Assembly (NCBI RefSeq): GCF_024195285.1
Contig: NZ_JALHBS010000023.1
Location: 1 to 36,953, forward strand
DNA length: 36,953 nt
Reading direction: 5' to 3'
DNA from: Aurantimonas marianensis
GTDB lineage: Bacteria; Pseudomonadota; Alphaproteobacteria; Rhizobiales; Rhizobiaceae
Within the stretch, counting starts at the first letter, position 1; each line of letters opens with the position of its first letter. This document shows positions 27,116 to 36,863 of the stretch, one piece after another. Made by a program: the position numbers and the translations under genes. The notes below the pieces were generated by a model, which saw nothing but the letters and a program-made list of their open reading frames with translations, did not search any database and was not told where the DNA came from.

Positions 27116-29005
27116 TCACCGGGACTGGACCTTGTCGAAGTTGCGGCGGCGCCCGGCAAACGGGCGCCCTCGGCGGCGCTTGCGCGGAGGGCCTTCGTCG
27201 ATCGGCGACGTTTCACCGTTCTCATCTGCTGATTTTTCGATCGCTTGCAAGGAGGGGCGGGGTTTGACCAGCGGTTCGGGGGTCACGACGCGCGTCGTCA
27301 CCATGTCATTGCCGGCGTAGAAGCCTTCGGCTTCCTGCAGCTTCAGCCGCGCCTGATCACGCCGCCTGACGTCCTCGACGATGCGATCGGCGAGTTCCTC
27401 CTCGATGCCGAAGGCCTCGAGGGTCGCTGCGCCAAAGGCCAGCGCCGACTCGACCGTCTCGCGCATTTCGAAATCCACCCCCCGCGCACGGAGCGACAGC
27501 GCGTGCGCGCGGTCGTAGGCGCGCACGTAGAGGCTGACATTGGGGAATTCGGACCGAATCAGGTCGACGACCCGATCCGTGGTTTCGCGCTTGTTGGTGC
27601 ACACCGCGACAAGCTTCGCCTTGCGGATGCCGGCGGCCTCGAGGACATCCTTGCGCAGGCCGGAGCCGAAATAGATGCGGAAACCGAATTTGCTCGCATT
27701 ACGGATGCGCTCGGCCGAGGAATCGATGATCGTCACGTCGATTCCGCTGGAAAGGAGGACCTGGGCCGCCATCTGGCCAAAACGCGAAAAGCCGATCATC
27801 AGCACGGCCGAACCCGCGCCTTCGAAATCCTCTTCCAGTTCCTCCTCCTCGGTGTGCTCGATGACGATCCGGCGTCCGAGCCATGTCGCCAGGGGCGTCA
27901 GCGCCATCGACAGCGTGACGATCGCGATCAGCAGGGAGGAGGTCTCGCGGGGAAATATCAGGCTCGCGGCGGCGGCCGTGAACAGCACGAAGCCGAATTC
28001 GCCGCTTTGCGCGAGGAGCCCCGAGACCCGCACGGCGGTCGCGTGGGTTTCTCCGAATGCGCGCGAGAAGAGGTAAATTAGCGCGGCCTTGACGATCATC
28101 AGGGCCGGGGTGAGGGCCAGGATGAGCAACCAATTGTCCTTGATCACCGAAAGATCGAGCGACAGACCCACGGCGATGAAAAACAGACCGAGCAAAAGCC
28201 CTCGAAACGGTTCGATATTGGCTTCCAGCTCGTGCCGGTAGGATGATTCGGCAAGCAGCACCCCGGCAATGAAGGCGCCCATCGCCATGGAGAAACCCGC
28301 CGCCTCCATCAACATCGCCGAGCCGAGCACCACGAACAGCGCCGCGCCCAGCATGACCTCGCGTGCGCCGGACGTCGCCATAATCCGAAACAGCGGGTTG
28401 AGCAGATATTTCCCGACGACCAGCAGCGCGACAATCGCGCCGACCGACAGTGCGATTCGTTCGAAATCGACCCCGCTCCCTTCAGAAAACGGCGCTAGGA
28501 AAGGGATGGCCGCGAGCAGCGGAACCACCGCGAGATCCTGGAACAGCAGGATGGAGAAGGCCGATTGACCGTGGCGGGTGTTGGTCTCGCCGGCCTCCTC
28601 GAGCAGTTGCAGGCCGAAGGCGGTCGATGACAGCGCGAGGCCGAAGCCGACCACGGCGCCTGCCTGCCAGTTCATGCCGAACAGAATCGCAATCCCGGTG
28701 AGCGCCAGGCCGGTCAGCATGACCTGGGTCAGGCCGAGACCGAAGATCTGCCGCCGCATCGACCAGAGTCGGCTCGCCTTCAGTTCGAGCCCGATGATGA
28801 ACAGGAGAAAGACCACGCCGAGTTCGCCGATATGAAGGATTTCCTTGCCTTCGCCGATCAGTCCGAACATCGGTCCCATCAAGATGCCAGCGAAAAGGTA
28901 GCCGAGCACCGTGCCGAGGCCGATGCGCATGAACAGCGTGCCCGCGACAATGCCGCCACCCAAAAGCAGCACGACTTGCATGAAGATGGATGTCGTCTGT
29001 TCCAC
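27116..29005 (-). CDS. Monovalent cation:proton antiporter-2 (CPA2), KefB/KefC-like
   Basis: A 629-residue inner-membrane K+/H+-type antiporter. About 12 hydrophobic segments fill residues ~1-390 (e.g. GLGTVLGYLFAGILMGP, LFQDLAVVPLLAAIPFL, MAMGAFIAGVLLAESSYRHE). The last two of these are the classic CPA2 signatures. A TrkA-N/RCK nucleotide-binding domain follows at ~400-520 (AVLMIGFSRFGQMAAQVL, VTIIDSS). The tail is long and ends in a basic stretch (PPRKRRRGRPFAGRRR). GTG 29005 is chosen as the family start; ATG 28981 is possible. It is divergent from pmbA. Confidence 0.92.
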   Translation of the reverse strand: MEQTTSIFMQVVLLLGGGIVAGTLFMRIGLGTVLGYLFAGILMGPMFGLIGEGKEILHIGELGVVFLLFIIGLELKASRLWSMRRQIFGLGLTQVMLTGLALTGIAILFGMNWQAGAVVGFGLALSSTAFGLQLLEEAGETNTRHGQSAFSILLFQDLAVVPLLAAIPFLAPFSEGSGVDFERIALSVGAIVALLVVGKYLLNPLFRIMATSGAREVMLGAALFVVLGSAMLMEAAGFSMAMGAFIAGVLLAESSYRHELEANIEPFRGLLLGLFFIAVGLSLDLSVIKDNWLLILALTPALMIVKAALIYLFSRAFGETHATAVRVSGLLAQSGEFGFVLFTAAAASLIFPRETSSLLIAIVTLSMALTPLATWLGRRIVIEHTEEEELEEDFEGAGSAVLMIGFSRFGQMAAQVLLSSGIDVTIIDSSAERIRNASKFGFRIYFGSGLRKDVLEAAGIRKAKLVAVCTNKRETTDRVVDLIRSEFPNVSLYVRAYDRAHALSLRARGVDFEMRETVESALAFGAATLEAFGIEEELADRIVEDVRRRDQARLKLQEAEGFYAGNDMVTTRVVTPEPLVKPRPSLQAIEKSADENGETSPIDEGPPRKRRRGRPFAGRRRNFDKVQSR

Positions 29006-29128
29006 TGGCGGCAGCTTTTCCTGTCTGGTGATTCGGCAGCCACAAATGCGCCGCCTCGCCCTCGGCGTCTTGATGGGTGTCGCATCGCACAATAGATGGT
29101 TCCTGAACGAAAACCAGCAGGCGACATT

Positions 29129-30466
29129 ATGCACGACGATACCACGCGTCTCTTGGCGATTGCCGAGCGGCTCATTGAGACCGCGCGCAAGGCGGGGGCG
29201 GATGCCTGCGACGTGGCGGTGGTCCGCTCCTTCGGTCGCTCCGTTTCGGTTCGGCTCGGCAAGGTCGAGGAAACCGAAAGCGCCGAGAGCGAGGATATGT
29301 CGCTCCGCGTCTTCGTCGGCCGCCGCGTGGCGACCGTCTCCGCCGACATCCACGCCGATGCGGGGCCGCTCGCCGAGCGCGCCGTGGCCATGGCCAAGGT
29401 CTCGCCGGAGGATGCCTTCGCCGGACTCGCCGATCCGCTGCGGCTGTCGCGCGAGGCGCTTGATCTCGACCAGTTCGACGCATCCGATGTCGCGACGCCG
29501 ACAATGGTCGAGCAGGCGCTGGCCATGGAGGCGGCGGCGCGCGCCGTCGCGGGGGTGAGCAATTCGGGGGGCGCCTCGGTGTCGGCGGGCGCGTCCGGGC
29601 TGGTCCTTGCCACGTCTTCCGGTTTCGCCGGTCACCGGATGCGCTCGGGATTTTCCCGCTCGGTCAGCGTCATCGCCGGCCAGGGCGTCAAGATGCAGCG
29701 CGATTACGATTTTGATTCGCGCATTCACCACATCGACCTGACGGCGCCGGAGGCGATCGGCCGGAGCGCCGGCGAGCGCGCCGTGCGGCGGCTCGATCCC
29801 GGGACCGTTGCCACCGGGCGTTATCCGGTGATCTTCGATCCGCGTATCGCAAGGGGCCTCATCGGCAGCATCGTCTCGGCGATCAACGGATCGGCGATCG
29901 CCCGCGGGACCAGTTTTCTCAAGGATCGGCTGGGCGCGGCGATCCTGCCGGCTTCCTTCACTATCATGGACGACCCGCTGTTGCCCCGGCGCCCCGGCTC
30001 GCGTTCCTTCGACGGCGAGGGCGTGCGCGGCGAGGCAATGGCGTTGGTCGAGAACGGTGTCCTGGCGAACTGGATTCTCGACACCGCGACCGCCAAGGAA
30101 CTCGGGCTCCAGACCAATGGCCGTGCCAGCCGCTCGTCCGGCGGCGTTTCGCCCTCGGCGACGAATGTGCTCGTATCGCCCGGCGATATGACACCGGCCG
30201 AACTCGTCCGCGAAACCGGCCGGGGGCTTTATATCGACGAACTGATCGGCCACGGGACCAATCTCGTCACCGGCGACTACAGCCGAGGCGCCTCGGGCTA
30301 TCTGATCGAGAATGGCGAGATCACCACGCCGGTCTCGGAGCTGACCATCGCCGGCAATCTGCGCGATATGCTGTTGTCGCTCGCTGCAGCGAACGATCTC
30401 GACGAGCGGTTCTCCGTCGTCGCGCCGACCCTTCGCATCGAGTCGATGATGGTGGCGGGGCGCTGA
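29129..30466 (+). CDS. pmbA: TldD/PmbA family metalloprotease, PmbA (TldE)-like
   Basis: A 445-residue protein of the TldD/TldE family. PmbA/TldE pairs with TldD to form a zinc protease that degrades unfolded peptides and matures some microcins. The N-terminal MHDDTTRLLAIAERLIETARKAGADACDVAVV pattern and C-terminal GRGLYIDELIGHGTN and GDYSRGASGYLIENG are family hallmarks. TldD itself carries the HExxxH zinc site; none is present here, as expected for the E subunit. cysQ follows 10 nt after the stop. Confidence 0.93.
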   Translation: MHDDTTRLLAIAERLIETARKAGADACDVAVVRSFGRSVSVRLGKVEETESAESEDMSLRVFVGRRVATVSADIHADAGPLAERAVAMAKVSPEDAFAGLADPLRLSREALDLDQFDASDVATPTMVEQALAMEAAARAVAGVSNSGGASVSAGASGLVLATSSGFAGHRMRSGFSRSVSVIAGQGVKMQRDYDFDSRIHHIDLTAPEAIGRSAGERAVRRLDPGTVATGRYPVIFDPRIARGLIGSIVSAINGSAIARGTSFLKDRLGAAILPASFTIMDDPLLPRRPGSRSFDGEGVRGEAMALVENGVLANWILDTATAKELGLQTNGRASRSSGGVSPSATNVLVSPGDMTPAELVRETGRGLYIDELIGHGTNLVTGDYSRGASGYLIENGEITTPVSELTIAGNLRDMLLSLAAANDLDERFSVVAPTLRIESMMVAGR

Positions 30467-30476
30467 CTTGACCACC

Positions 30477-31259
30477 ATGCGCGACGATCTCGAACTGGTG
30501 AAGACGGCCGCCGTGGAGGCCGGCGCGGTCGCCATGCGCTTTTTTCGGCGCGATCCGGCGGTTTGGTGGAAGGAGGGCAATTCACCGGTCAGCGAGGCCG
30601 ATATCGCCGTCGACGCCTTCCTGAAGGATGCGCTGGTCGGCGCGCGACCATCCTATGGCTGGGTGTCGGAAGAGATGGAACAGGCCGAGGACCGCAAGGC
30701 CGAGGCCGACCGCTTCTTTGTCGTCGATCCGATCGACGGCACCCGCGCCTTTCTGCGCGGCGAGGACACATGGTGCGTCTCGATCGCGGTCATCGAGCAA
30801 GGCCGTCCGGTGATCGGCGTCATCGCCGCCCCGGCGCTTGGCGTGGTCTTTGAAGTGACGGCCGAATCCATCACGCGTCTGAACGGGGCCGTTTGCCGTG
30901 TGAGCCGGCCCGGCGCCGACGACCGGCTTCGCCTGGCGGTTCCCGATGGCATGCGCAAGCGGCTCGATGCGGCCGGCAGCGAGCCCTTCATAGCGGAAAA
31001 AGCCGTGCCTTCGCTCGCCTATCGTCTCGCTCTGGTGGCCTCGGGACGTCTCGACGGGACATTGATCCGCCCCCGTGCCAATGACTGGGATATCGCTGCT
31101 GCCGATTTGCTCATCGAAAGGGCCGGGGGGCTCTTGTGTGATCGCGGTGGCGCCCCCGGGCTTTACAGAAGCGAGGGCAAGAGGCATGGCCTTTTGATGG
31201 CGGCATCGCATGATGCTATGGCGCGTGTCAGACAACTGGCGAGAGCGATTCCCGATTGA
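30477..31259 (+). CDS. 3'(2'),5'-bisphosphate nucleotidase / inositol monophosphatase family, CysQ-like
   Basis: A 260-residue lithium-sensitive-type phosphatase, likely removing the 3'-phosphate of PAP(S) in sulfate assimilation. The metal motifs are GNSPVSEADIAVD and EE in VSEEM, then DPIDGTRAFLRG and WDIAAADLLIERAGG. ATG 30477 gives the family N-terminus; a TTG at 30468 is in frame. It lies between pmbA and the DUF4170 gene in the order usual for Hyphomicrobiales. An inositol-phosphate substrate cannot be excluded. Confidence 0.9.
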   Translation: MRDDLELVKTAAVEAGAVAMRFFRRDPAVWWKEGNSPVSEADIAVDAFLKDALVGARPSYGWVSEEMEQAEDRKAEADRFFVVDPIDGTRAFLRGEDTWCVSIAVIEQGRPVIGVIAAPALGVVFEVTAESITRLNGAVCRVSRPGADDRLRLAVPDGMRKRLDAAGSEPFIAEKAVPSLAYRLALVASGRLDGTLIRPRANDWDIAAADLLIERAGGLLCDRGGAPGLYRSEGKRHGLLMAASHDAMARVRQLARAIPD

Positions 31260-31297
31260 TGGCGCTCGGCTGACCGAGAAACGAGGATGCGATTCCA

Positions 31298-31531
31298 ATG
31301 CAAGAGCAAGAGCCCAGACAACTGCTCCACCTGGTATTCGGTGGCGAGTTGAAGGACCTGCAGAGCGTGGATTTCAAGGATCTGGGAAGCCTTGATATCG
31401 TCGGAATTTTCCCTGATTACGCGTCGGCCCTCGCGGCCTGGCGCGGCAAGGCGCAGCAAACTGTCGACAATGCTTCGGTGCGCTACTTCATCGTTCACAT
31501 GCACCGTCTCTTGAATCCGGAAAATGCGTGA
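31298..31531 (+). CDS. DUF4170 domain-containing protein
   Basis: A 77-residue acidic protein matching DUF4170: LHLVFGGELKDLQSVDFKDL, then VGIFPDYASALAAWRGKAQQTVDNA and RYFIVHMHRLLNPE. Function unknown. In Hyphomicrobiales it regularly sits just before the lysophospholipid acyltransferase and waaA, as here, hinting at a link to lipid A assembly (inference). Confidence 0.9.
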   Translation: MQEQEPRQLLHLVFGGELKDLQSVDFKDLGSLDIVGIFPDYASALAAWRGKAQQTVDNASVRYFIVHMHRLLNPENA

Positions 31532-31564
31532 GCAGACACCTCAATCATTGCGGTACGCGTTGCC

Positions 31565-32356
31565 ATGTCGGATGAAACCATGGCCGGCGAGACGGCCCAC
31601 CACACGGCGCCCTTGAAGCGGTCCTGGCTTCAGGAATGGCAGCGACGTTGGCGTCGCACGGGGCGCGCGGTACTTCGCAGCCGCCTCGCCACGGTCGTGG
31701 CCGGGGCCGCCATCTACCATGGCCTGTGCTTCGTGCGGGCGACCCAGAAGGAGGCGCCGGGTTCATCCGACTGGGCTCGGATTCTCGACGAGGAACACCC
31801 GGCCATCGTCGGCCTGTGGCACGGACAGCACTTGCTCGCGCCCTTTTTCCGGCCGTCCAAACTGCCCTATGCCGCGCTGCTGTCGCGCAATGCCGACGCG
31901 GAGATCAACGCGATGATCGTCGAGCGTTTCGGCATCGCGACAGTGCGTGGATCCGGTGGCCGTACCGGACCGGTAGGCTCGGGAAAGGGCGGCGCGCGCG
32001 CGCTGATCGCCCTTCGCCGCTTCCTCGCCAACGGCTTTGGCGTCTGCATGATCGCCGATGTGCCCAAGGGAACGCCGCGCAAGGCCGGCCTTGGCATCGT
32101 GACGCTGGCCCGCATCACGGGCCGTCCGGTGCTTCCTTCGGCCGCCGTGACGAGCCGCCGCTACGTCGTTGCGAGTTCGTGGGACAAGACGACGATTCCG
32201 CTGCCGTTCGGCCGTATTGCCGTGGTGGTGGGCGCGCCGATCAGCGTGCCCGCCGACGCCGACGATGCGATGATGGAAAGCAAGCGCCACGAGATCACCC
32301 GGGCGATCGAGGCCGCGAACGAGGCGGCCGAGCGGCTTGTGCGAGATGCGTCGTGA
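31565..32356 (+). CDS. Lysophospholipid acyltransferase family protein (DUF374)
   Basis: A 263-residue DUF374/LPLAT-like protein with one N-terminal hydrophobic segment (RLATVVAGAAIYHGLCFV). The family substrate region is AIVGLWHGQHLLAPFF, RNADAEINAMIVERFGI, RGSGGRTGPVGSGKGGARAL and MIADVPKGTPRKAGLGIVTLA. It likely transfers an acyl group in the envelope, perhaps to lipid A or its precursor, given waaA and lpxK next to it. The stop overlaps the waaA start (GTGA). Confidence 0.88.
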   Translation: MSDETMAGETAHHTAPLKRSWLQEWQRRWRRTGRAVLRSRLATVVAGAAIYHGLCFVRATQKEAPGSSDWARILDEEHPAIVGLWHGQHLLAPFFRPSKLPYAALLSRNADAEINAMIVERFGIATVRGSGGRTGPVGSGKGGARALIALRRFLANGFGVCMIADVPKGTPRKAGLGIVTLARITGRPVLPSAAVTSRRYVVASSWDKTTIPLPFGRIAVVVGAPISVPADADDAMMESKRHEITRAIEAANEAAERLVRDAS

Positions 32357-33684
32357 GCGATGCGCTCGCCCGCACGGCGCTCGCGGCCTATCGTTTCGCC
32401 GGATCGCTCGCCTATCCGATGCTCGGCCCCTATGTCGGCTACCGCATCTCGCGCGGCAAGGAAGACCCGGCACGACGGCGGGAGCGGTATGGCTATGCGA
32501 GCATCGCCCGGCCGGACAGCGGGCCACTGTTGTGGATGCACGCGGCGAGCGTCGGCGAGAGCGCGGCGGTCGCGCCGCTGGTCCGCGAGATTTCGGACCA
32601 TGGCATCAATGTCCTCATGACCACCGGCACGATGACCTCCGCCGGTTTCGTCGAGAAACACCTGGCCGACTGCGCCATTCACCAATATGTCCCGCTCGAC
32701 ATGAAACCTTCGGTGGCGCGGTTTCTGGATCATTGGCAGCCCGATGTTGCGATCGTGGCCGAAAGTGAAATCTGGCCGATGACGATGCTGGAACTTGGCC
32801 GGCGCCGCATCCCGCAAATCCTGGTCAATGCCCGCCTTTCCGACGGGTCGTTCAAGCGCTGGAAATCGGTGCCCTGGCTGGCGGAAGCGCTCCTGGAAAA
32901 TCTCGCGCACGTCGTCGCCCAGTCGGATGTCGACGGCGAACGTTTTCGGCTTCTCGGTGCCCGGGCGGTCACCGTCGCGGGCAACCTGAAAGCCGACGTC
33001 GGGCCACCGCCGAGCTCCAGACAGGCACTCGCCGAACTGGAGCGGGTTCTCGGACGCCGACCCCGATGGGCGGCGCTGTCCACCCATCCCGGCGAGGAAG
33101 AACTCGCCGCAGGGGTGCATCTGGCGCTTTCGCAGCGCCATCCCGGTCTCCTGACCATCATCGTGCCCCGGCACGTGGAACGTGGCGACGAGATCGAGCA
33201 GACCCTTGCGAAGCAGGGCTTCAGGGTGGCCCGGCGCAGCCGTGGCGAACAACCGGACGAGGCGACCGATATCCTGCTCGGCGACACCATGGGGGAGATG
33301 GGCCTGTACCTGCGGCTGACCGACATCGCCTTTCTCGGCAAGTCGGTGACCGGGCAGGGCGGCCAGAACCCGCTCGAGGCGGCGATGCTCGGGACGGCGG
33401 TCCTTTCCGGTCGTTACGTACAGAATTTTCGCGATGCCTATCAGCGCCTCTTGAAGAACGGCGGCGCCCGGATCGTGCGCGATGAGGAAATGCTGGCCAA
33501 TTACGTCGACCAGTTGCTCAACGAACCGGCCAGGCTCGCCGAGATGGCGAGGGCGGGGGCGGTGACCGTCGAGGAAATGCGCGGCGCGCTTCCTCGCACG
33601 TTGCAGGCGCTCCAGCCTTTCCTGCATCCGTTGAAGCTGTCGATCAGTCTCGCGCGTCGTTGCCGGCCCGCCATGCCGCGATGA
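32353..33684 (+). CDS. waaA: 3-deoxy-D-manno-octulosonic acid transferase (Kdo transferase)
   Basis: A 443-residue GT30 enzyme that adds Kdo to the lipid IVA precursor at the inner membrane. Family landmarks are LLWMHAASVGESAAVAPLV (catalytic Glu), VLMTTGTMTSAGF, PDVAIVAESEIWP, QILVNARLSDGSFKRWK, GNLKADVGPP and GKSVTGQGGQNPLEAAMLG. The GTG start overlaps the acyltransferase stop by 4 nt, and the lpxK start overlaps its stop, so the three are coupled. Confidence 0.95.
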   Translation: MSDALARTALAAYRFAGSLAYPMLGPYVGYRISRGKEDPARRRERYGYASIARPDSGPLLWMHAASVGESAAVAPLVREISDHGINVLMTTGTMTSAGFVEKHLADCAIHQYVPLDMKPSVARFLDHWQPDVAIVAESEIWPMTMLELGRRRIPQILVNARLSDGSFKRWKSVPWLAEALLENLAHVVAQSDVDGERFRLLGARAVTVAGNLKADVGPPPSSRQALAELERVLGRRPRWAALSTHPGEEELAAGVHLALSQRHPGLLTIIVPRHVERGDEIEQTLAKQGFRVARRSRGEQPDEATDILLGDTMGEMGLYLRLTDIAFLGKSVTGQGGQNPLEAAMLGTAVLSGRYVQNFRDAYQRLLKNGGARIVRDEEMLANYVDQLLNEPARLAEMARAGAVTVEEMRGALPRTLQALQPFLHPLKLSISLARRCRPAMPR

Positions 33685-34712
33685 TGCTGCAGGAAACCCC
33701 GCCCTTCTGGTGGCGGGCGCGCTCGTGGCCGACACGGCTTCTCGCACCGGCGGCGATGATCTACGGGCGCGTTGCCCGGCGCAATCTGCTGCGGGGCGAG
33801 CGCGCTGACATTGGTGTGCCGGTGCTGTGCGTCGGCAACTTCACGGTTGGCGGCGGCGGCAAGACCCCAACCGCGATGGCGCTCGGCCGGGCGGCGAAGA
33901 CGGCGGGCCTTCGTCCCGGTTTCGTCTCACGCGGGCATGGCCGATCGGGCCGGAGGGCACTCGTCGTCGACCCGCAGCATCACTCGGCGGGCGCGGTCGG
34001 AGATGAGCCGCTGCTGCTCGCAACCGTCGCGCCAACCGCCGTGGCGGTCGACCGCAAGCAGGCGGCGGCGCTGTTGAAGCGCGAGCACGGCTGCGATTTC
34101 ATCATCATGGATGACGGATTCCAGAGCGCCCGCCTGTGGATCGATTACGCGCTCATCGTGATCGACGCGCGGCGGGGGCTCGGCAATGGTGCCGTCATCC
34201 CGGCGGGACCGGTGCGCGCGCCGGTCATCGACCAGATCCGCCTGGCGGACGCCCTGCTGGTGATCGGACGAGGCGACGGCGGCGACACCGTGATCCGGCG
34301 GACGGCCCGTGCCAACAAGCCGGTCTTCGAGGCCGCGTTGGAGCCGCGCGACGGCGAGCGCTTGCGCGGGATGCGGGTGCTGGCCTTCGCCGGCATCGCC
34401 GATCCGACGAAGTTTTACGCCAGCCTCGCCGCGCTTGGTGCCGATATCGTTGAAATCCGGGACTTTCCCGATCACCATGTTTTCTCGAAGGGCGACATGG
34501 ATGAGCTGTCCGCGGCCGCCTGGCGTTCCGGGCTGCAACTGGTCACGACCCGCAAGGACGCGGTGCGGTTGGCAACGGGAACCGCTGCGCAGCAGCTTTT
34601 CTTCAAGGAATGCGAGGTGCTCGACGTCGATCTGCGCTTCGAGCCTGACAGCCTCGGTGCGCGCATCGTGCGGGATACCAGGCTGGCGTTTCGCCGCCGC
34701 GCATTCAGGTAG
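33681..34712 (+). CDS. lpxK: Tetraacyldisaccharide 4'-kinase
   Basis: A 343-residue P-loop kinase that phosphorylates the 4' position of the lipid A disaccharide, making lipid IVA. Walker-A-like GNFTVGGGGKTPT is at residues ~50-62, with MDDGFQS and VTTRKDAVRL further on. ATG 33681 overlaps the waaA stop (ATGA) and is preferred over an upstream TTG. It acts directly before waaA in the pathway. Confidence 0.95.
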   Translation: MMLQETPPFWWRARSWPTRLLAPAAMIYGRVARRNLLRGERADIGVPVLCVGNFTVGGGGKTPTAMALGRAAKTAGLRPGFVSRGHGRSGRRALVVDPQHHSAGAVGDEPLLLATVAPTAVAVDRKQAAALLKREHGCDFIIMDDGFQSARLWIDYALIVIDARRGLGNGAVIPAGPVRAPVIDQIRLADALLVIGRGDGGDTVIRRTARANKPVFEAALEPRDGERLRGMRVLAFAGIADPTKFYASLAALGADIVEIRDFPDHHVFSKGDMDELSAAAWRSGLQLVTTRKDAVRLATGTAAQQLFFKECEVLDVDLRFEPDSLGARIVRDTRLAFRRRAFR

Positions 34713-34730
34713 CATTTCGCCGAGGCGGCT

Positions 34731-34946
34731 TCAGCGTTTTCGGCCGCCGGCCTCCATCTCGCGCCGGAACGAGGCCTCGCCGTCGACATAGGCCTCCTGG
34801 CGTTCGACGCTCCAGTAACGCAGGAGGTCGAGCGGGATCGCCTCGCCGGTGACGGCGCAGCGCACATAGGCGCCCGGCTTGATGATCTGAAAATCCGGCG
34901 TTCCGTATTTGAGCTTGGCCTCGCCGCCGCTCTCCATGCGGTTCAT
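34731..34946 (-). CDS. DUF2093 domain-containing protein
   Basis: A 71-residue protein with the DUF2093 pattern: GGEAKLKYGTPDFQIIKPG, then YVRCAVTGEAIPLDLLRYWS and RQEAYVDGEASFRRE. Function unknown; conserved in Hyphomicrobiales, usually between lpxK and mutL as here. ATG 34946 is supported by GGAG 7 nt upstream; a longer start at 34961 lacks this. Confidence 0.88.
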   Translation of the reverse strand: MNRMESGGEAKLKYGTPDFQIIKPGAYVRCAVTGEAIPLDLLRYWSVERQEAYVDGEASFRREMEAGGRKR

Positions 34947-35065
34947 CGCTATCTCCAACATGCTGCCGCCGGCCGTCCGCCGGGGTCCCGAAGCTTTGCG
35001 CGCTTTCCTAAGTCGCCGCCGGGGGCGCGTCAAACGTCGCGATCGGCCGAATATCGTCCGATGCT

Positions 35066-36862
35066 CTAACGTCGCCCGAACATCTTCTCGATGTCGGCGA
35101 GCTTCAGCTCGATATAGGTCGGGCGGCCGTGATTGCACTGGCCTGAGCCGGGCGTCGTCTCCATGTCGCGCAACAGGGCATTCATCTCGTCCGGCTTCAG
35201 GTTCCGCCCGGACCGCACCGATCCGTGACAGGCGATCGTCGCCGCGACATGGTCGATCCGGCTGCGGATCGTGTCGGCGGTGCCGAATTCGGCCAGTTCG
35301 TCGGCGAGATCGCGAATGAGCCGCTGGCAGTCGACCCGGCCGAGGATTGACGGCGTTTCGCGCACCGCCACGGCGCCCGGTCCGAAGCGTTCGATGCCGA
35401 GGCCGAGCTGCGCGAAGGTCGCGGCGTTCTCGGCGAGACGGTCCGCGTCGTCCTCGGGCAGATCGACGATTTCCGGAATCAGCAGCAGCTGTGCCGGGAG
35501 GGGACGCCCGTGCAGCGCCGTCTTCAGCGCTTCGTAGACCAGCCGCTCATGCGCCGCGTGCTGATCGACGATGACGATGCCGTCCTCGGTCTCGGCAACG
35601 ATGAAGTTGCCGTGGAACTGCGCCTTGGCCGCGCCCAGCGGGTGATCGCGTTTTCCCGTCCCTGAGTCGGTCCCGGCACCCGGTGGCTGCAACGGCGCGT
35701 TCGCGTGATCCTGGCCGAATGCCGGTTCCGCATCGCCGTGCTCCAGCGTCGCCGCGTCACCGGCGCCATTGAGCGGGTGGAAGGGCGATGCGCCGACATC
35801 GTAGGCCGCCTGTCGCGGCGCCGCGAAGCCACCGGGAGCAAAGCCCTCGAAGCGGCGGGAACCGGGCGCCGCCGGGACTGATCCGTCCGGCCGGAAGCGC
35901 GCCATCAGGCCGGCGGCGTTGGCCGTCGAGGACCGCAGGCCCGCCTCGGCAAAAGCCTGCCTAATAGCGCCGACGATCAAGCCCCGCACCAGGCCGGGAT
36001 CACGGAAGCGCACGTCGGCCTTCGCCGGATGCACATTGACGTCGACAAGCGCCGGATCGAGCGACAGGAACAGGACCGCGATCGGGTGGCGGTCCTTCGC
36101 CAGAACGTCCGCATAGGCGCCCCTGAGCGCCGACAGCAGCATCTTGTCGCGCACCGGCCGGCCATTGACGTAGAAGAACTGCGCCAGCCCGTTGCCGCGA
36201 TTGAAGGTCGGAAGCCCGGCAAACCCCGCCAGCCGGACCGCTTCCCGCTCGGCGTCGATGGCAATCGCGTTGTCGCCGAATTCGGCGCCGATCACGGCGT
36301 CGATCCGATGCAAACGATCCGCGCGGGGCACCGCCTCGAAAACCGTGCGGCTGCGGTCGGGTCCGGCCAGTTCGAACCGCACCTCAGGAAAGGCGATGGC
36401 GATGCGGCGGACGATCTCGGTGATCGCGGCGCCTTCCGCCCGGTCGCTCTTGAGGAATTTCAACCGCGCCGGCACCGCGTGAAAAAGATCGCGGACCTCG
36501 ATCAGGGTTCCTTTGGACAGGGCGGTCGGCCGCGGGCCGTCCGGGCGGCCGCCATCGACGGCAATCTCATGAGCCTCGGCGGCACCGGTGGCGCGCGACT
36601 TCAAGGAGAGCCGCGCGACCGAACCAATCGACGGCAGCGCCTCGCCGCGAAAGCCGAGCGTGTCGATGGCCTCGAGGCCACCGCCAAGCTTGGAGGTGCA
36701 GTGCCGGCGTATCGCGAGCGGCAGTTCACCCGCCGGGATGCCGCAGCCGTCGTCGCTCACCCGGATCAGATTCTTGCCGCCGCCGGCGGTCGCGATCTCG
36801 ATGCGCCGCGCGCCGGCATCCAGCGCGTTCTCGATCAATTCCTTGACCACGCTCGCCGGCCG
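35066..36862 (-). CDS. mutL: DNA mismatch repair protein MutL, 5' partial
   Basis: About 599 residues visible; the first ~25 residues are lost in the poly-G end of the window. The GHKL ATPase motifs are [17 protein letters not shown] and [13 protein letters not shown] proline/glycine-rich linker follows. The C-terminal domain shows the endonuclease motif [12 protein letters not shown], the Zn-linked ACHGSVRSG, and [12 protein letters not shown]. MutL couples mismatch recognition by MutS to strand nicking. The last normal codons before the junk read [10 protein letters not shown] (the family has [11 protein letters not shown]). The gene is convergent with lpxK across the DUF2093 gene. Confidence 0.95.
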   Translation of the reverse strand, partial: RPASVVKELIENALDAGARRIEIATAGGGKNLIRVSDDGCGIPAGELPLAIRRHCTSKLGGGLEAIDTLGFRGEALPSIGSVARLSLKSRATGAAEAHEIAVDGGRPDGPRPTALSKGTLIEVRDLFHAVPARLKFLKSDRAEGAAITEIVRRIAIAFPEVRFELAGPDRSRTVFEAVPRADRLHRIDAVIGAEFGDNAIAIDAEREAVRLAGFAGLPTFNRGNGLAQFFYVNGRPVRDKMLLSALRGAYADVLAKDRHPIAVLFLSLDPALVDVNVHPAKADVRFRDPGLVRGLIVGAIRQAFAEAGLRSSTANAAGLMARFRPDGSVPAAPGSRRFEGFAPGGFAAPRQAAYDVGASPFHPLNGAGDAATLEHGDAEPAFGQDHANAPLQPPGAGTDSGTGKRDHPLGAAKAQFHGNFIVAETEDGIVIVDQHAAHERLVYEALKTALHGRPLPAQLLLIPEIVDLPEDDADRLAENAATFAQLGLGIERFGPGAVAVRETPSILGRVDCQRLIRDLADELAEFGTADTIRSRIDHVAATIACHGSVRSGRNLKPDEMNALLRDMETTPGSGQCNHGRPTYIELKLADIEKMFGRR

Positions 36863-36863
36863 C

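Noticed and set aside
29063-29112. GGAAC on the minus strand upstream of the KefB-type gene as a third EcfG promoter
   Set aside because: At the right spacing it is followed by CGAC, not CGTT, so the -10 box fails.
29006-30580. Upstream extension of the KefB-type frame to over 1,100 residues
   Set aside because: The extra part is antisense to pmbA; the transporter N-terminus begins at about 29005.
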